A stretch of DNA of 64,000 bases from Roseibium alexandrii DFL-11. GTDB lineage: Bacteria > Pseudomonadota > Alphaproteobacteria > Rhizobiales > Stappiaceae. A program made the position numbers and the translations under genes. The notes beneath the pieces are model-generated. The model was not told where the DNA came from. It did not search any database and saw only the letters and a list, made by a program, of their open reading frames with translations. Shown one piece after another: positions 38,829 through 49,626 of this stretch (its first letter is position 1; the number at the start of each line of letters is the position of its first letter). Where the stretch lies: positions 1,255,228 to 1,319,227 of the forward strand of contig NZ_CM011002.1 of the NCBI RefSeq assembly GCF_000158095.2, given 5' to 3'.

Positions 38829-38988
38829 GGGCTCATCCTTACTCTGGCGTTCGCCGCATCACAAGGCATCCGGGCCCGTGAAAGACAATTTCCGCCATGC
38901 GACATTGTGTGATGGCGGTCACAGGTTTCTTGCCGGACATAGGCCAAGGTGGCCTCATCAACAAACGGCGTGAGCAGGAGCCAAGACG

Positions 38989-39405
38989 ATGAGGAGCAGC
39001 AGTTTTTACAAAACAACCGGTCATCACCAGGTTGCCCGTCCCTTCACAGCGAAAACCAAAGCCATGGACCCGATTGCAAATTTCAAACTGGCCTCGATCT
39101 TCATCCTGGCACTGCTGACTGTCCTGATCGCAGGCATCATCAGCATGAACGCGAGCAACGCTTCACAGGCACAAGACGTTGGTCAGACAGCACCGCAGGG
39201 CATGATGGCAACCAAGACTGACCGCGCTGTCATCCCGGCAAAGGCTGGCAACTGTGAAAGCCAGACATGGGGCGCTTGGAGCGCTGAATGCGCCGCTGAG
39301 CTGACCGGTGCCTCCAAGGTTCGCACCGTTTCCTACGTCACGATCGAAAAACAGCCGAACACCGTCAACCAGACCATTTTGGCCCGTTATCCATCGAACA
39401 ACTGA
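38989..39405 (+). CDS. Hypothetical membrane-anchored small protein
   Basis: A 138-residue protein of unknown function. A single hydrophobic segment (FKLASIFILALLTVLIAGII, residues ~32-52) follows a basic N-terminus, so it is anchored with the C-terminus outside or is cleaved. The exported part has a pair of cysteines in GNCESQTWGAWSAECAAEL. AGGAGCC precedes ATG 38989; an internal ATG at 39064 would shorten the cytoplasmic part. I recognise no family. Confidence 0.6.
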   Translation: MRSSSFYKTTGHHQVARPFTAKTKAMDPIANFKLASIFILALLTVLIAGIISMNASNASQAQDVGQTAPQGMMATKTDRAVIPAKAGNCESQTWGAWSAECAAELTGASKVRTVSYVTIEKQPNTVNQTILARYPSNN

Positions 39406-39658
39406 TCCAAAACCTCCAAAACCAGATATCCCCAACGGCAAACAGCGGCTCAGGTTCCACCCTGGCCGCTGTTGTCGTTTTCGGTTTTCCAAATTGCGAA
39501 GAAACTCCCTATATCCGGCAAATCCGAACCAAATAGGATCAGCAACAAGTTCAACTTAACGATTGTTTTAATTGACTTATTTTCGTTCAAAACGCTTTGG
39601 CAAAGAGTTTGCTCCTCCAGGATCATCAGCGCTTTAGCGCAGCATCACAGGGAGCAGA

Positions 39659-39874
39659 ATGATGACGAAGACCCACGCAACACGCCGTCCCCGCCCCGCA
39701 ACTTGGGCCCGGACCACACTTATCAAGAACTATGAGGATCTCGGCATTGCCGCACTGCACGCGGCGCTGGTATGCCAGAACTTTTGTTCAACGGCGCAAA
39801 CCACCCAACAAGTCTCAAACTGGCACGGCGCTCCGAACATGTCCGGCATTCTTGCAGGTGTTGCAGAGAGTTAA
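39659..39874 (+). CDS. Possible small hypothetical protein
   Basis: A 71-codon frame (MMTKTHATRRPRPATWARTT) preceded by GGGAGCAG at good spacing for ATG 39659. The sequence has a basic N-terminus and a short helical middle (YEDLGIAALHAALVC). No family recognised. It is the only candidate in the ~500 bases between the 38989 gene and the gyrA terminator. Confidence 0.35.
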   Translation: MMTKTHATRRPRPATWARTTLIKNYEDLGIAALHAALVCQNFCSTAQTTQQVSNWHGAPNMSGILAGVAES

Positions 39875-39898
39875 GCTTGCAGCGAAAAACAGAACCCA

Positions 39899-39938
39899 GA
39901 AAAAAAGGGCGGCATATCAATTCCTGAAATACCGCCCG
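39899..39938 (-). terminator. Rho-independent terminator after gyrA
   Basis: On the minus strand GGGCGGTAT and ATGCCGCCC form a stem with one mismatch, followed by TTTTTTTC, ~10 bases past the gyrA stop. Confidence 0.82.
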
Positions 39939-39949
39939 AATTCTAAGCC

Positions 39950-42772
39950 TTATTCATCTGAGCCTGAGGAGCTGTCCGGTGCTTCACCATCGCCCCCCTC
40001 TCCCGATCCAGCGTCGCCATCCGCCCCGCCACCTTCTGGCAGTTCGCCTTCGACGAGCTCTTCATCCTCATCAACCTCGGAGATCCCCTCAACGGCGACG
40101 ACCTTCTCGTCCTCGGCCGTCTTGAAGATGATCACCCCTTGGGTCGCGCGTCCGGCGATGCGGATGCCTTCGACCGGGCAGCGGATCAACTGACCGCCAT
40201 CCGTCACCAGCATGATCTGATCACTGTCTTCGACCGGGAACGAGGCAATCAAGCCGCCATTCCGGTGGTTCACAGCCATCGCCGTGATGCCCTTGCCGCC
40301 GCGGCCGGTGACACGGTATTCGAAGGACGACGTCCGTTTGCCATAACCGTTTTCGGAAATGGTCAGGATAATCTGTTCCGCAGCGCTCATTTCCGCATAG
40401 CGTTCCTGAGACAACTCGCCTGCAACAACGCCGTCCTCGTCGGCAGCCGCGCCATTTTCATCCGCTTCACCGCGCATGGCCCGGGAAAGCTTCAGATATG
40501 CGGCGCGCTCCTCGGCATCCACGTCGATGTGGTGCAGGATCTGCATGGAGATGATGCGATCGCCGTCTGCCAGGCGAATGCCACGCACGCCGACCGAATT
40601 CCGTCCAGCGAAAACACGCACATCCGTGGCAGGGAACCGGATACACTGACCCGAATTGGTGGTCAGCATGATGTCGGAATGCTCCGAACAGGTGTCAACA
40701 CCAACAATGCCGTCGCCCTCTTCGAGCTTCATGGCAATTTTGCCATTCCGGTTGATGTTGACGAAATCGGAGAGCTTGTTCCGGCGCACGGTGCCGCGCA
40801 CTGTTGCAAACATCACATCGAGGTTTGCCCAGGTGTCCTCGTCTTCCGGCAACGGCAGAATTGAGGTGATCTGTTCGCCTTGCTCCAGCGGCAGCATGTT
40901 GACCAAGGCTTTGCCGCGTGAGGTCGGGCCGCCAAGAGGCAGACGCCAGACCTTCATCTTGTAGCAAATGCCACGGGAGGAGAAGAACAGAACCGGCGTA
41001 TGGGTGTTTGCAACAAACAGACGGGTGACGAAATCCTCATCCTTGGTCGCCATGCCCGACCGGCCCTTGCCGCCGCGGCGCTGCGCCCGGTACGTCGCGA
41101 GCGGAACCCGCTTGATGTAGCCGCCATGAGACACGGTCACGACCATGTCTTCGCGCTGGATCAGATCTTCTTCGTCAAAGTCCGCACCGCCTTCGATGAT
41201 TTCGGTCCGGCGCGGTGTTGCGAATTCTTCCCTGATCTCCAGCATCTCGTTACGGACGATTTCCTGGATGCGGGCACGGGAGCGAAGAATATCGAGATAG
41301 TCGCTGATTTCAGCGCCGATCTTGTTGAGTTCTTCCTCAATCTCGTCGCGGCCCATGGCCGTCAGACGCTGCAGCCGCAGATCAAGGATGGCGCGGGCCT
41401 GTTCTTCCGACAGCTTGTAGGTGCCGTCTTCCTGAACCATGTGGCGCGGATCGTCGATAAGCCGGATAAGGTCTTCAACGTCCCTGGCCGGCCAATTGCG
41501 TTCCATCAACTGGGCACGGGCGGTTGCCGGATCCGGCGCGGCCCGGATGAGCTTGATCACCTCATCAATGTTGGCGACAGCGATGCCAAGACCAACCAAG
41601 ATATGCGCCCGGTCGCGGCACTTTTTCAAAAGGTATCGGGTACGGCGCTGGATGACTTCTTCGCGGAAGGCGACGAAAGCCTTCAGCATGTCGGAAAGGT
41701 TCATCTGCTCCGGCTTGCCACCGTTCAGCGCCACCATGTTCGCCCCAAAGGACGTCTGCAGCTGACTAAACCGGTAGAGCTGGTTCAAGACGACATCCGG
41801 GACGGCATCGCGCTTGAGTTCGATCACGACCCGCATACCGGAGCGGTCACTTTCATCGCGAATGTCGGAGATGCCTTCAACGCGCTTGTCACGCACCATC
41901 TCGGCGATCTTTTCGATCATCGTGGACTTGTTGACCTGATAGGGGATCTCCGTAACGATCAGAGCCCAGCGGTCCTTGCGGATTTCTTCGGTGTCCACCT
42001 TGGCCCGCATCGGAACGGAGCCGCGGCCGGTCTCATAAGCGCTGCGGATGCCGGATCGGCCAAGGATCATGCCGCCGGTCGGGAAGTCCGGACCCGGAAC
42101 GATTTGCATGAGCTCTTCCAGCGTCATCGCCGGGTTTTCCATGATCGCGATGGAGGCATCGATCACTTCGCCCAGATTATGCGGCGGGATGTTTGTGGCC
42201 ATACCGACCGCAATACCACCGGCACCATTGACCAGAAGGTTTGGAAATTTTGCGGGAAGGACGACCGGTTCGGATTCGGAGTTGTCGTAGTTCTCCTGGA
42301 AATCGACCGTATCCTTGTCGATGTCATCCAAAAGCCGGTGCGCGACCTTTTCCAGACGGCACTCGGTGTAGCGCATCGCTGCGGCAGGATCGCCATCAAC
42401 GGACCCGAAGTTGCCCTGACCGTCGATGAGCGGCAGCCGAAGGGAGAAATTTTGCGCCATACGCACAAGGGCGTCATAGATCGCGCTGTCCCCATGCGGG
42501 TGATACTTACCCATAACATCACCGACCACACGGGCCGACTTGCGGTAGGGCTTGTTCCACTCGTAGCCGTTTTCATGCATCGAATAGAGGATGCGCCGGT
42601 GCACCGGCTTCAAGCCGTCCCGGACATCCGGCAGCGCACGGGATACAATCACGCTCATGGCGTAATCGAGGTAGCTGCGCTTCATTTCATCGACGATGGA
42701 GACCGGCTTTATGTCCGACGGAAGCCCGCCTGAAGGGGTGCTGTTGTCCTGGTCAGCCAAAGAGACACTCAT
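39950..42772 (-). CDS. gyrA: DNA gyrase subunit A
   Basis: A 940-residue topoisomerase subunit that cuts and religates DNA. The catalytic Tyr135 lies in [13 protein letters not shown]. The quinolone-resistance region reads [17 protein letters not shown] with Ser96 and Asp100, equivalent to E. coli Ser83 and Asp87, so the classical target residues are wild type. The GyrA-box is [10 protein letters not shown] and the C-terminal pinwheel domain follows. The last ~40 residues are an acidic, low-complexity tail ([20 protein letters not shown]). Confidence 0.97.
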   Translation of the reverse strand: MSVSLADQDNSTPSGGLPSDIKPVSIVDEMKRSYLDYAMSVIVSRALPDVRDGLKPVHRRILYSMHENGYEWNKPYRKSARVVGDVMGKYHPHGDSAIYDALVRMAQNFSLRLPLIDGQGNFGSVDGDPAAAMRYTECRLEKVAHRLLDDIDKDTVDFQENYDNSESEPVVLPAKFPNLLVNGAGGIAVGMATNIPPHNLGEVIDASIAIMENPAMTLEELMQIVPGPDFPTGGMILGRSGIRSAYETGRGSVPMRAKVDTEEIRKDRWALIVTEIPYQVNKSTMIEKIAEMVRDKRVEGISDIRDESDRSGMRVVIELKRDAVPDVVLNQLYRFSQLQTSFGANMVALNGGKPEQMNLSDMLKAFVAFREEVIQRRTRYLLKKCRDRAHILVGLGIAVANIDEVIKLIRAAPDPATARAQLMERNWPARDVEDLIRLIDDPRHMVQEDGTYKLSEEQARAILDLRLQRLTAMGRDEIEEELNKIGAEISDYLDILRSRARIQEIVRNEMLEIREEFATPRRTEIIEGGADFDEEDLIQREDMVVTVSHGGYIKRVPLATYRAQRRGGKGRSGMATKDEDFVTRLFVANTHTPVLFFSSRGICYKMKVWRLPLGGPTSRGKALVNMLPLEQGEQITSILPLPEDEDTWANLDVMFATVRGTVRRNKLSDFVNINRNGKIAMKLEEGDGIVGVDTCSEHSDIMLTTNSGQCIRFPATDVRVFAGRNSVGVRGIRLADGDRIISMQILHHIDVDAEERAAYLKLSRAMRGEADENGAAADEDGVVAGELSQERYAEMSAAEQIILTISENGYGKRTSSFEYRVTGRGGKGITAMAVNHRNGGLIASFPVEDSDQIMLVTDGGQLIRCPVEGIRIAGRATQGVIIFKTAEDEKVVAVEGISEVDEDEELVEGELPEGGGADGDAGSGEGGDGEAPDSSSGSDE

Positions 42773-42985
42773 TTGTTTGTTATTGCTGGTGTCTTTATAT
42801 CCGATTCAAGTCGGGGAACCAAATTTCAAGCTGTTTTTAAGCTTGCTAATAATCATTTAATTTCAATCACTTATAAATCCTATGCACAGGCATACAGAAA
42901 CAATTCACAAGGCTTGGTCGCGCCGGGTTCAAAAGCACTGTAAAACGCACGTCAAACGCCACGCACTGCCTGTCGGAGACACGCG

Positions 42986-43621
42986 ATGATCGATTTTTAC
43001 ATCAATGCCTTCGCCACGTTGTTCGTGACCATTGATCCCGTTGGTTTGGCCCCAATGTTTCTAGCGATTACGGCCGGTATGAGTTCCGCCGACCGGCGCC
43101 GGGTCGCCGTCCGGGCCACCATCACCGCCACCGGCATTTTGGGCCTGTTTTATTTCACTGGTCAGACAGTCCTGAATGTCCTTGGCATTTCGGTTTCCGC
43201 CTTCCGGGTCGCGGGCGGCATTTTATTGTTCCTGATCGCCATCGAGATGATTTTCGGCAAACGCCAGGAACGCAAAAGCGAAACTGCCGAGAAGGCGATG
43301 GAGTCCGCTGAAGCGCATCATGCGACCATCAACGAACTCGCCATCTTTCCCCTGGCCATTCCGCTGATTTCCGGCCCGGCTGCCATTTCTGCAATCATTC
43401 TCCTGTCCAGCCAGGCACCGGACACCCTGACCTATGCCGGCCTCGGCGGTGTGATCCTGATCATCCTCGTCAGTTGCCTTGGGGCCTTTCTGCTGGCAGA
43501 ACGCATTGAACGCGCCCTTGGGGACACGGCTCAACTGGTCATCACCCGTCTGCTCGGGGTCCTGCTCGCAGCCCTTTCAGTGCAATTCGTCGCCGATGGG
43601 ATCCTGGCGTTCCTGGCCTAG
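42986..43621 (+). CDS. MarC-family membrane protein
   Basis: A 211-residue integral membrane protein of the MarC/UPF0056 family. The N-terminal FATLFVTIDPVGLAPMFLAIT is the family signature, with a second repeat-like segment at ELAIFPLAIPLISGPAAISAII. Family proteins have about six membrane spans and no confirmed transport substrate. Convergent with the next gene; the stops overlap by four bases. Confidence 0.9.
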   Translation: MIDFYINAFATLFVTIDPVGLAPMFLAITAGMSSADRRRVAVRATITATGILGLFYFTGQTVLNVLGISVSAFRVAGGILLFLIAIEMIFGKRQERKSETAEKAMESAEAHHATINELAIFPLAIPLISGPAAISAIILLSSQAPDTLTYAGLGGVILIILVSCLGAFLLAERIERALGDTAQLVITRLLGVLLAALSVQFVADGILAFLA

Positions 43622-44151
43622 AGACGATCAATCAGCTGATTGGCCGGCGCTGCTGGATCCAACAACCGGGCACCTTGCTCACTGCCAAGAACCGGCAAAT
43701 CCTCGTCCAGCAACCCCATTTGCTTGAGCACGGTCGCCTGATCCCAATAGATGTGTTCGGAGGCGATCAGTCCGCCTTCAAAGGCGATGATGCCAACATG
43801 TGGCACAGCAAGTCTTTTGCCGGTTGGCTCGATGCCGGGCGCGAACCAATCCATGCGCACTGTATGGGTCAAATGCAGGATGAATTCATCAACAATCCGA
43901 TTGCCGCCAACAGTGCGGGTCAAGAGTTCCAGTTCCGCATCCTCCGGCATCTGCGGGATGAATATCTCTGCATAGAATTTCCTGAGCGGCTCTTTGCCGG
44001 TTGCTCCGGTGTTGACCGGTACATGGATCAGAACCGGATGATCGGTCATGGTCGCAATGGCTTCGTCGGCATTCTTGTGGGCAAATTCGCTCGCCGTGTG
44101 CGCATCCCAGACATCAATGAGCTTCTGTTGCGCCTTGGAAAATGTTTCCAT
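43618..44151 (-). CDS. SnoaL/NTF2-like fold protein
   Basis: A 177-residue cytoplasmic protein. The pattern of an initial helix (LIDVWDAHTASEFAHKNADEAI), ATMTDHPVLIHVP, KFYAEIFIPQMP and later HVGIIAFEGGLIASEHIYWDQ is that of SnoaL-like polyketide cyclase/ester cyclase or limonene-epoxide-hydrolase-type folds. The reaction is not assignable. ATG 44151 follows GGGGAGCC; an adjacent GTG is the alternative. Confidence 0.7.
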   Translation of the reverse strand: METFSKAQQKLIDVWDAHTASEFAHKNADEAIATMTDHPVLIHVPVNTGATGKEPLRKFYAEIFIPQMPEDAELELLTRTVGGNRIVDEFILHLTHTVRMDWFAPGIEPTGKRLAVPHVGIIAFEGGLIASEHIYWDQATVLKQMGLLDEDLPVLGSEQGARLLDPAAPANQLIDRL

Positions 44152-44169
44152 CACTGGCTCCCCGATATT

Positions 44170-44541
44170 TCATCGATTCAAATCAATTTCGAATTCCTGC
44201 GGCGAAACACCGTGCACGCTGTCCCGCCCGCGGATGATCACCGTCGTAACACCATCTGGGATTTGAACGCCCGACAAGGACCGGGTAAACGGTTGCTCGT
44301 TGACATGCGGGTGGGCCAAGACCCTTCTGCCGAGAAGATCTCCATCCGGTGTGTAGACCTCCCAAAGATCCGCATAGTGATCCCAGCCGGTATCCCCGTG
44401 CTTGAGCGTGACAGAAAACGTCCACCCGCCGGCCCCCTCTTTCGCCTTTGCATCAACTATCTCCACGTCACCAGCGACGCTTGCGCCAGAGACGAGCACG
44501 CTGATGATCCCGGCGGCGCAGATGGCTCTTATTCCCAGCAT
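44170..44541 (-). CDS. Hypothetical exported protein
   Basis: A 123-residue protein with a signal peptide (MLGIRAICAAGIISVLVSGA, cleavage near VAG) and a short beta-rich mature domain: GGWTFSVTLKHGDTGWDHYADLWEV and PHVNEQPFTRSLSGVQIP. No family name, though the mature region resembles small immunoglobulin-like domains. GGAGC precedes ATG 44541. Same strand and 18 bases from the SnoaL-like gene, so probably co-transcribed. Confidence 0.7.
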   Translation of the reverse strand: MLGIRAICAAGIISVLVSGASVAGDVEIVDAKAKEGAGGWTFSVTLKHGDTGWDHYADLWEVYTPDGDLLGRRVLAHPHVNEQPFTRSLSGVQIPDGVTTVIIRGRDSVHGVSPQEFEIDLNR

Positions 44542-44848
44542 TCGAATGCTCCAATGACTTTTTTCAACGCGGCCAACTTGCCGGTAAATCGAGAGCACAA
44601 AAAGTCAAACTTGCGTCAATGCCGGGTAACTTGCGGACAGGCGCGTGTTGCGGAATGGCTAAATTCCAGGGTTTACGAACCACGTCCGGCTCTTCAGCAC
44701 GTTGCGAAAGCGCAATCCTAGTGTAGGGACTACGCAACCTAACCATTCGGCTTCACTTTGGATCCCGCCAAACAGCCCAGACTTTAGTATTTATTTAGAA
44801 CTCTCGGGCTCTACTAAAATCCAGCTGATTTATTTTTGCGAGCATGCC

Positions 44849-45568
44849 ATGCAGTCCGTTGCCAACACGACATATTCTGGTCTTCAAGAACTCGCATTTG
44901 TCGAAGAATCCATGCCGGAATACAATGAGCATATCGTGAAACTCATTTCCGGAGCGCTTCGTGATTGCGAGGCTATCGTAGATTTTGGCGCCGGGATCGG
45001 GACATTGGCGGACGTTGTACACAAGCAAACAGCTGTGCGGCCGAGATGCATCGAAATCGACGAATCCGCACAGTCAATTCTTCGCCATCGAGGGTATCAG
45101 GTCTCTAACAGTCTTCTCGATCTGCCCGTCCAGGTTGGCGGCATTTACAGTTCCAACGTTCTCGAACATATCGAAGATGACCGTGGAGCTATCAGAGACT
45201 GTTTTGAGGCTTTGCAGCCAGGCGGAACCTTGGTCCTCTACCTTCCTGCGTTTCAGTTGCTGTTCTCTGGATTGGACAGGTCTGTCGGGCATTATCGCCG
45301 GTATTCGAAGCGGGACCTCATTCACAAACTCCAAACGTCCGGCTTCAATATAAAAGACTGCCACTATGTCGAAAGCTTGGGGTTCTTTGCCAGCCTGGTG
45401 GTGAAGCTTGTCGGATATGATGTCGAGGGTGGTCTCGGCTCAGCGTCTTCCTATGAGTTTTACAACAAGTACGTCTTTCCTCTCAGCAAGAAAATCGACG
45501 CTGTTGGAGCGCGCCACTTGCTGGGCAAAAACATTTTTGTCGTTGCGCAAAAACCGCACGCGGCCTAA
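44849..45568 (+). CDS. Class I SAM-dependent methyltransferase
   Basis: A 239-residue methyltransferase. Motif I is IVDFGAGIGTLADVV (residues ~43-57), followed by the acidic CIEIDESAQ, SSNVLEHIEDDRGAI for motif IV and LQPGGTLVLYLPAF for motif V. The substrate is unknown; the segment YYEFYNK-like SSYEFYNKYVFPLSKKID near the C-terminus resembles methyltransferases in glycan or lipid loci. ATG 44849 is weakly supported by a GAG upstream; the frame is open ~50 codons before it but that part is not family-like. Confidence 0.8.
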   Translation: MQSVANTTYSGLQELAFVEESMPEYNEHIVKLISGALRDCEAIVDFGAGIGTLADVVHKQTAVRPRCIEIDESAQSILRHRGYQVSNSLLDLPVQVGGIYSSNVLEHIEDDRGAIRDCFEALQPGGTLVLYLPAFQLLFSGLDRSVGHYRRYSKRDLIHKLQTSGFNIKDCHYVESLGFFASLVVKLVGYDVEGGLGSASSYEFYNKYVFPLSKKIDAVGARHLLGKNIFVVAQKPHAA

Positions 45569-45681
45569 TTCGCTGATCCGGTCATTCATAGTCCGCTCGG
45601 CAACAGACCCTAATTTCACTCTGACTTGTGATGTCGTGTCCTGATCTGTCAAACTGACCGTCAGGACAGGAGGTTGCCCCT

Positions 45682-46008
45682 ATGAACGACACGGCGGTTC
45701 GAGAAACGCTGGTCAGGCTGAAGGCAGAACTCGAGAGCTTCAGCGAGATTTCCGAGGACGCGCGCGCCACCGTCATGCTGGACCAACAGGCCGTTGGCCG
45801 CCTCTCCCGGATGGATGCTCTCCAGGGACAAGCCATGGCACAAGCTTCCGAGCGCCAGCGTCGCGCGGATATTCAGCGGATTGAAGCTGCGCTCAAACGC
45901 TTGGATGAGGGGGAATACGGCTATTGCGCCCAATGCGGTGAAGACATTGCTGCAAAACGCCTTAAAGTCGACCCGGCAGCGGCATTTTGTATCCGCTGCG
46001 CGAAGTAG
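45682..46008 (+). CDS. TraR/DksA-family zinc-finger protein
   Basis: A 108-residue protein with an N-terminal helical region and a C4 zinc finger YCAQCGEDIAAKRLKVDP followed by CIRC. Shorter than DksA (about 150), like TraR/YbiI-type small paralogues that bind the RNA polymerase secondary channel. Residues before the finger (RIEAALKRLDEGEYGYCAQC) match the family core. Preceded by AGGAGG. Confidence 0.9.
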   Translation: MNDTAVRETLVRLKAELESFSEISEDARATVMLDQQAVGRLSRMDALQGQAMAQASERQRRADIQRIEAALKRLDEGEYGYCAQCGEDIAAKRLKVDPAAAFCIRCAK

Positions 46009-46012
46009 AGCA

Positions 46013-46528
46013 TCAGGATACCAGTCCGCGCAGTTGTTTCATCCAGTTCCTGATGTCACCGGCGACTTTATCGATCGGGAACCGGGAGAGTGTCTCTTCG
46101 GTCCACGTGTCATTTGAACACAACATAGCCTCGTAGGATTGTATCTGCGTGCTGTGTTCCGATGTCAGCGGCAATTCTCGAGCCGCTTTCAACAGAACCA
46201 GTTGTTCATGGATCCGCCGCAGTACAGAGAGCGCCGCGCCCATCTGGGCTTTTAGCGCCGGTTCTTCCCGCCAACTCCCGCCGCCAAACACCTCTTGAGT
46301 AACCCGTTGGCCGGCCCCGAAACACGTGTAGCTGACGCAGCCCGGAAATCCACGCTCAACCCGCTCTTCAAAAATTTTGCAAGCGTTGTCGGCTTTGAGG
46401 TTCGGGCATTCCTCACCGGCCGCCTTATCCAGACCAAATGACTCGGACTTGTCGAACGCAAACACCACGCAACACAGCGCAGCGCAATTCGTGCAATCCG
46501 GTTCAAGGTCGATGGGCGCCACCGTCAC
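46013..46528 (-). CDS. Cysteine-rich protein of unknown function
   Basis: A 171-residue protein. The N-terminal third has cysteines in a zinc- or Fe-S-like arrangement: CTNCAALCC, then GEECPNLKADNACKIFEERV and GFPGCVSYTCFGAGQRVTQ. The same block precedes pentapeptide repeats in some bacterial proteins, but no repeats follow here. The C-terminal half is helical. It reads leftward into the DksA-like gene (stops four bases apart). Metal binding is inference. Confidence 0.65.
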   Translation of the reverse strand: MTVAPIDLEPDCTNCAALCCVVFAFDKSESFGLDKAAGEECPNLKADNACKIFEERVERGFPGCVSYTCFGAGQRVTQEVFGGGSWREEPALKAQMGAALSVLRRIHEQLVLLKAARELPLTSEHSTQIQSYEAMLCSNDTWTEETLSRFPIDKVAGDIRNWMKQLRGLVS

Positions 46529-46595
46529 AAAAGCCTTTTATTTCAGCTAGAAGCAAATAGACCGCAGCTTGTTTCCAAACCGCGGCCTGCAAAAA

Positions 46596-48170
46596 TTATT
46601 CCCACTCAATCGTGCCCGGAGGTTTCGACGTGATGTCGTAGGTTACGCGGTTGATGCCTTCGACCTCGTTTATGATCCGGGTCGCGGTTTCGCCGAGGAA
46701 CTCATGCGTGAACGGATAATAGTCCGCAGTCATGCCGTCGACGGAGGTTACAGCGCGCAAGGCACAGGCGTAATCGTAAGTCCGGCCATCGCCCATCACG
46801 CCGACCGTACGCACCGGCAGGATCGCAACGAAAGCCTGCCAGATCTCGTCGTATAGACCGTGCTTGCGGATCTGATCGATGTAGACGGCGTCCGCCTTGC
46901 GAAGGATTTCCAGTTTGTCGCGGGTGATTTCACCCGGGCAGCGAATGGCAAGGCCTGGTCCCGGGAACGGGTGACGACCGATAAAGCTCTCGGGCAGACC
47001 AAGCTCCCGGCCAAGCGCCCTCACCTCGTCCTTGAAGAGTTCGCGCAACGGCTCCACAAGTTTCAGGCCCATTTTTTCCGGTAGGCCGCCCACATTATGG
47101 TGCGACTTGATCGTCACCGACGGCCCACCGGAGAAGCTGACGCTCTCGATCACGTCCGGATAGAGTGTGCCCTGAGCCAGGAATTCAGCGCCCTCGATCT
47201 CATTGGCGTGTTTCTGGAACACGTCGATGAACAGCTTGCCGATAATCTTGCGCTTGGTTTCCGGATCAGACTGGCCGTCCAGTTCGCCGAGGAACAGATC
47301 GGTTTCGTCGGCGTGGATCAGCGGAATATTGTAGTTGTCCCGGAACATCGAGACGACTTCTTCCGCTTCGTTGAGACGCAACAAACCGTGGTCAACAAAG
47401 ACACATGTCAGCTGATCGCCGATTGCCTCGTGGATCAAAACAGCGGCAACTGAGCTGTCAACGCCGCCGGACAGACCGCAGATGACTTTCTTGTCCCCGA
47501 CCTGCTGACGGATCTTCTCGATCGCGTCGTCTTTGTAAGCGCCCATCGTCCAATCGCCGCTAAAGCCGGCCAGCTTGACGAAATTCTCATAAAGCGTCTT
47601 GCCGTTTGGTGTGTGGTGCACTTCCGGGTGAAACTGAACGGCGTAAAAGTTTCTGCGTGTGTCCGCGGTGATAGCGTAAGGCGCGTTTGGCGAGGTGCCG
47701 AATACCTCAAAACCGGGAGCAAGCTTGGCGACGTGATCCCCGTGGCTCATCCAGACCTGTTCCTTGCCGCCCGCAAACCAGCCGTTCAGGATCGACAGAT
47801 CTGATCCGGCAGGCGTCACGAAGGCCCGGCCGAATTCCGCGGTGCCGCCACCGCCGGATATCTTGCCGCCATGCACTTCACCGCCCAGTTGCTGCATCAT
47901 CACTTGCTGGCCATAACAGATGCCGAGGATCGGTACACCGATGTTATAAACGCTCTCCGGTGGCCGCGGTGAGCCTTCCCGCGTAACAGAATCCGGTCCG
48001 CCCGAGAAGATCACGGCCTTTGGCGCGAACTCGGCCAAAAACGTGTCGGTGACATTCTGATACGGGTGGATTTCGCAGTAGACATTCAGCTCACGCAAAC
48101 GGCGGGCGATCAGCTGGGTCACCTGCGAACCGAAGTCGATGATAAGGAGGCGGTCGTGATGATGTGTCAT
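46596..48170 (-). CDS. guaA: GMP synthase (glutamine-hydrolysing)
   Basis: A 524-residue enzyme converting XMP to GMP. Class I amidotransferase domain: nucleophile in [15 protein letters not shown], and FHPEVHHT for His and Glu. ATP-pyrophosphatase domain: PP-loop [11 protein letters not shown]. Dimerisation domain at the end, closing with [10 protein letters not shown], the usual GuaA C-terminus. With guaB 3 kb away it puts both branch enzymes from IMP to GMP in this area, though in separate transcripts. Confidence 0.97.
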   Translation of the reverse strand: MTHHHDRLLIIDFGSQVTQLIARRLRELNVYCEIHPYQNVTDTFLAEFAPKAVIFSGGPDSVTREGSPRPPESVYNIGVPILGICYGQQVMMQQLGGEVHGGKISGGGGTAEFGRAFVTPAGSDLSILNGWFAGGKEQVWMSHGDHVAKLAPGFEVFGTSPNAPYAITADTRRNFYAVQFHPEVHHTPNGKTLYENFVKLAGFSGDWTMGAYKDDAIEKIRQQVGDKKVICGLSGGVDSSVAAVLIHEAIGDQLTCVFVDHGLLRLNEAEEVVSMFRDNYNIPLIHADETDLFLGELDGQSDPETKRKIIGKLFIDVFQKHANEIEGAEFLAQGTLYPDVIESVSFSGGPSVTIKSHHNVGGLPEKMGLKLVEPLRELFKDEVRALGRELGLPESFIGRHPFPGPGLAIRCPGEITRDKLEILRKADAVYIDQIRKHGLYDEIWQAFVAILPVRTVGVMGDGRTYDYACALRAVTSVDGMTADYYPFTHEFLGETATRIINEVEGINRVTYDITSKPPGTIEWE

Positions 48171-48363
48171 GGCGCGCTTCTACCTGCCTTTTCGCCGAAA
48201 TTGAACCCGATTCTTACGCCGCAAACGCTCTCGCACAAGATTTTGCCTTTCGCTGTTCTGCACATCGGTCCGGGAGAAGCTGTGTACGGTTGGATTTGGC
48301 GTTTGCGCAGGACTCCCCGCCTGCCCTAGGTTAATGAATCAATAACAAGCCCAACCGAGCATC

Positions 48364-49620
48364 ATGACCGCAGCTGCCCGCGAAATTTACGATCAGGCCC
48401 TTGGCTATGAAGCAAATGGCGACCTCCTTAGAGCCAAGACCGGATATATGCGCGCCAGTGACATGCTTCCGCATGACACCGAGATCGCCTATCGGGCGGC
48501 CTCGGCATTGCTGCGGACCGGCGAGCTTGAAGAAGCGCAATCCCGCTTGCGGCGGCTCATCTTTGCCGATCCAAGCCATATCAATGCCCGGTCCAGCCTA
48601 GCGAACTGCCAGTTGCTTATGAACGATTTGGAGTTGGCCGAAAGCAATTTCCGGGAGGTTCTGGATCGGGATCCGGACCACAAGAATGCGTTGTTCGGAC
48701 TGTCCAATCTTCTATTAAAACGTGAACAGGCGCGGCTTGCAGCACCCTATGCGCAGCGGTTGTCAGCTCTGTTGCCGAACAGCCCCGCAGCGCAGACAGT
48801 AGTAGCTGAGGTTTTGGAAAAGGGCGGACAAGCACCTCAGGCCGTGGCCGCGTACCGGATGCTCCTCAAGAGCGCACCAAACCATATTCCAGCGCTACTT
48901 GGCCTTGCCCGCACCTTGCTGAAATCGAAGCGCTACGATGACGTCATATCCTTGGCTGTCAGGGCTGCCGAACAAGATGCAGACAATTACTATGCGTTTG
49001 ACATGCTGAGCCAGGCCTTGGAAGGCCGCGGCGATCTTGAAGATTCTCTTGAGGCCGCCTCGGAAGCACTTCGCCTTGCACCAAACAAAACAGGACTGCT
49101 GACCCGTTTAAGCGTCATTTGCCGCAAGCTCGGCAAATTCGGCGCGGCGCTTCGTTACGCTCTGCAGGCGGTTGATGCAAATCCGGAAAACCGCGGCCCG
49201 GCAAATGCCCTTGGCGCTGCTCTGGCCGCGATGAAGTTCCCGAACCAAGCCCGCGTGGTTTTGACCTCGGGCAGCGGCAAAGACCTGGATCCAGAAATCC
49301 GGACGCTGGTTGAAAAGCTGATCAAGGCTTCGGAGGGTGCCATAAAATCAACCAAGAGCACTTCGACCAGTGTCGGCAATGCCGACAGCAAAGCGGCTCA
49401 GAGCTCTGCATCAGATCAAGAAACAGCTGAAATCGACAACGCAACTGAGACGGCGGCGGAAAGCGTTTCCGCCGATGGTACCGAAGCAAGACGAACGGAA
49501 GCCGGAGACAAGACCGAAGCAATTCAGGCTTCCGTAGACGGTGAAAAACCAAAATTCGGTGCAGGTCCGGATGAACCTTTGCCGAATGTACTCGGGCTCA
49601 GCCGGAGAGATATGTCCTGA
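48364..49620 (+). CDS. TPR-repeat protein with low-complexity C-terminus
   Basis: A 418-residue protein. The first ~320 residues are tandem tetratricopeptide repeats (for example AYRAASALLRTGELEEAQSR, NALFGLSNLLLKREQARLAA, ALLGLARTLLKSKRYDDVIS). The last ~90 residues are rich in Ser, Thr, Glu and Ala and probably disordered (STSTSVGNADSKAAQSSASD). Protein-interaction scaffold by family; partners unknown. No signal peptide. It converges with the RsmB-type gene, 6 bases apart. Confidence 0.82.
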   Translation: MTAAAREIYDQALGYEANGDLLRAKTGYMRASDMLPHDTEIAYRAASALLRTGELEEAQSRLRRLIFADPSHINARSSLANCQLLMNDLELAESNFREVLDRDPDHKNALFGLSNLLLKREQARLAAPYAQRLSALLPNSPAAQTVVAEVLEKGGQAPQAVAAYRMLLKSAPNHIPALLGLARTLLKSKRYDDVISLAVRAAEQDADNYYAFDMLSQALEGRGDLEDSLEAASEALRLAPNKTGLLTRLSVICRKLGKFGAALRYALQAVDANPENRGPANALGAALAAMKFPNQARVVLTSGSGKDLDPEIRTLVEKLIKASEGAIKSTKSTSTSVGNADSKAAQSSASDQETAEIDNATETAAESVSADGTEARRTEAGDKTEAIQASVDGEKPKFGAGPDEPLPNVLGLSRRDMS

Positions 49621-49626
49621 AAGGCC

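Noticed and set aside
41000..42733. 577-codon plus-strand open frame opposite gyrA
   Set aside because: Antisense to gyrA throughout; His/Asp-rich, domain-free sequence typical of mirror frames in GC-rich genes.
39950..42772. Fluoroquinolone-resistance changes in gyrA
   Set aside because: Ser96 and Asp100, the equivalents of E. coli Ser83 and Asp87, are both unchanged.
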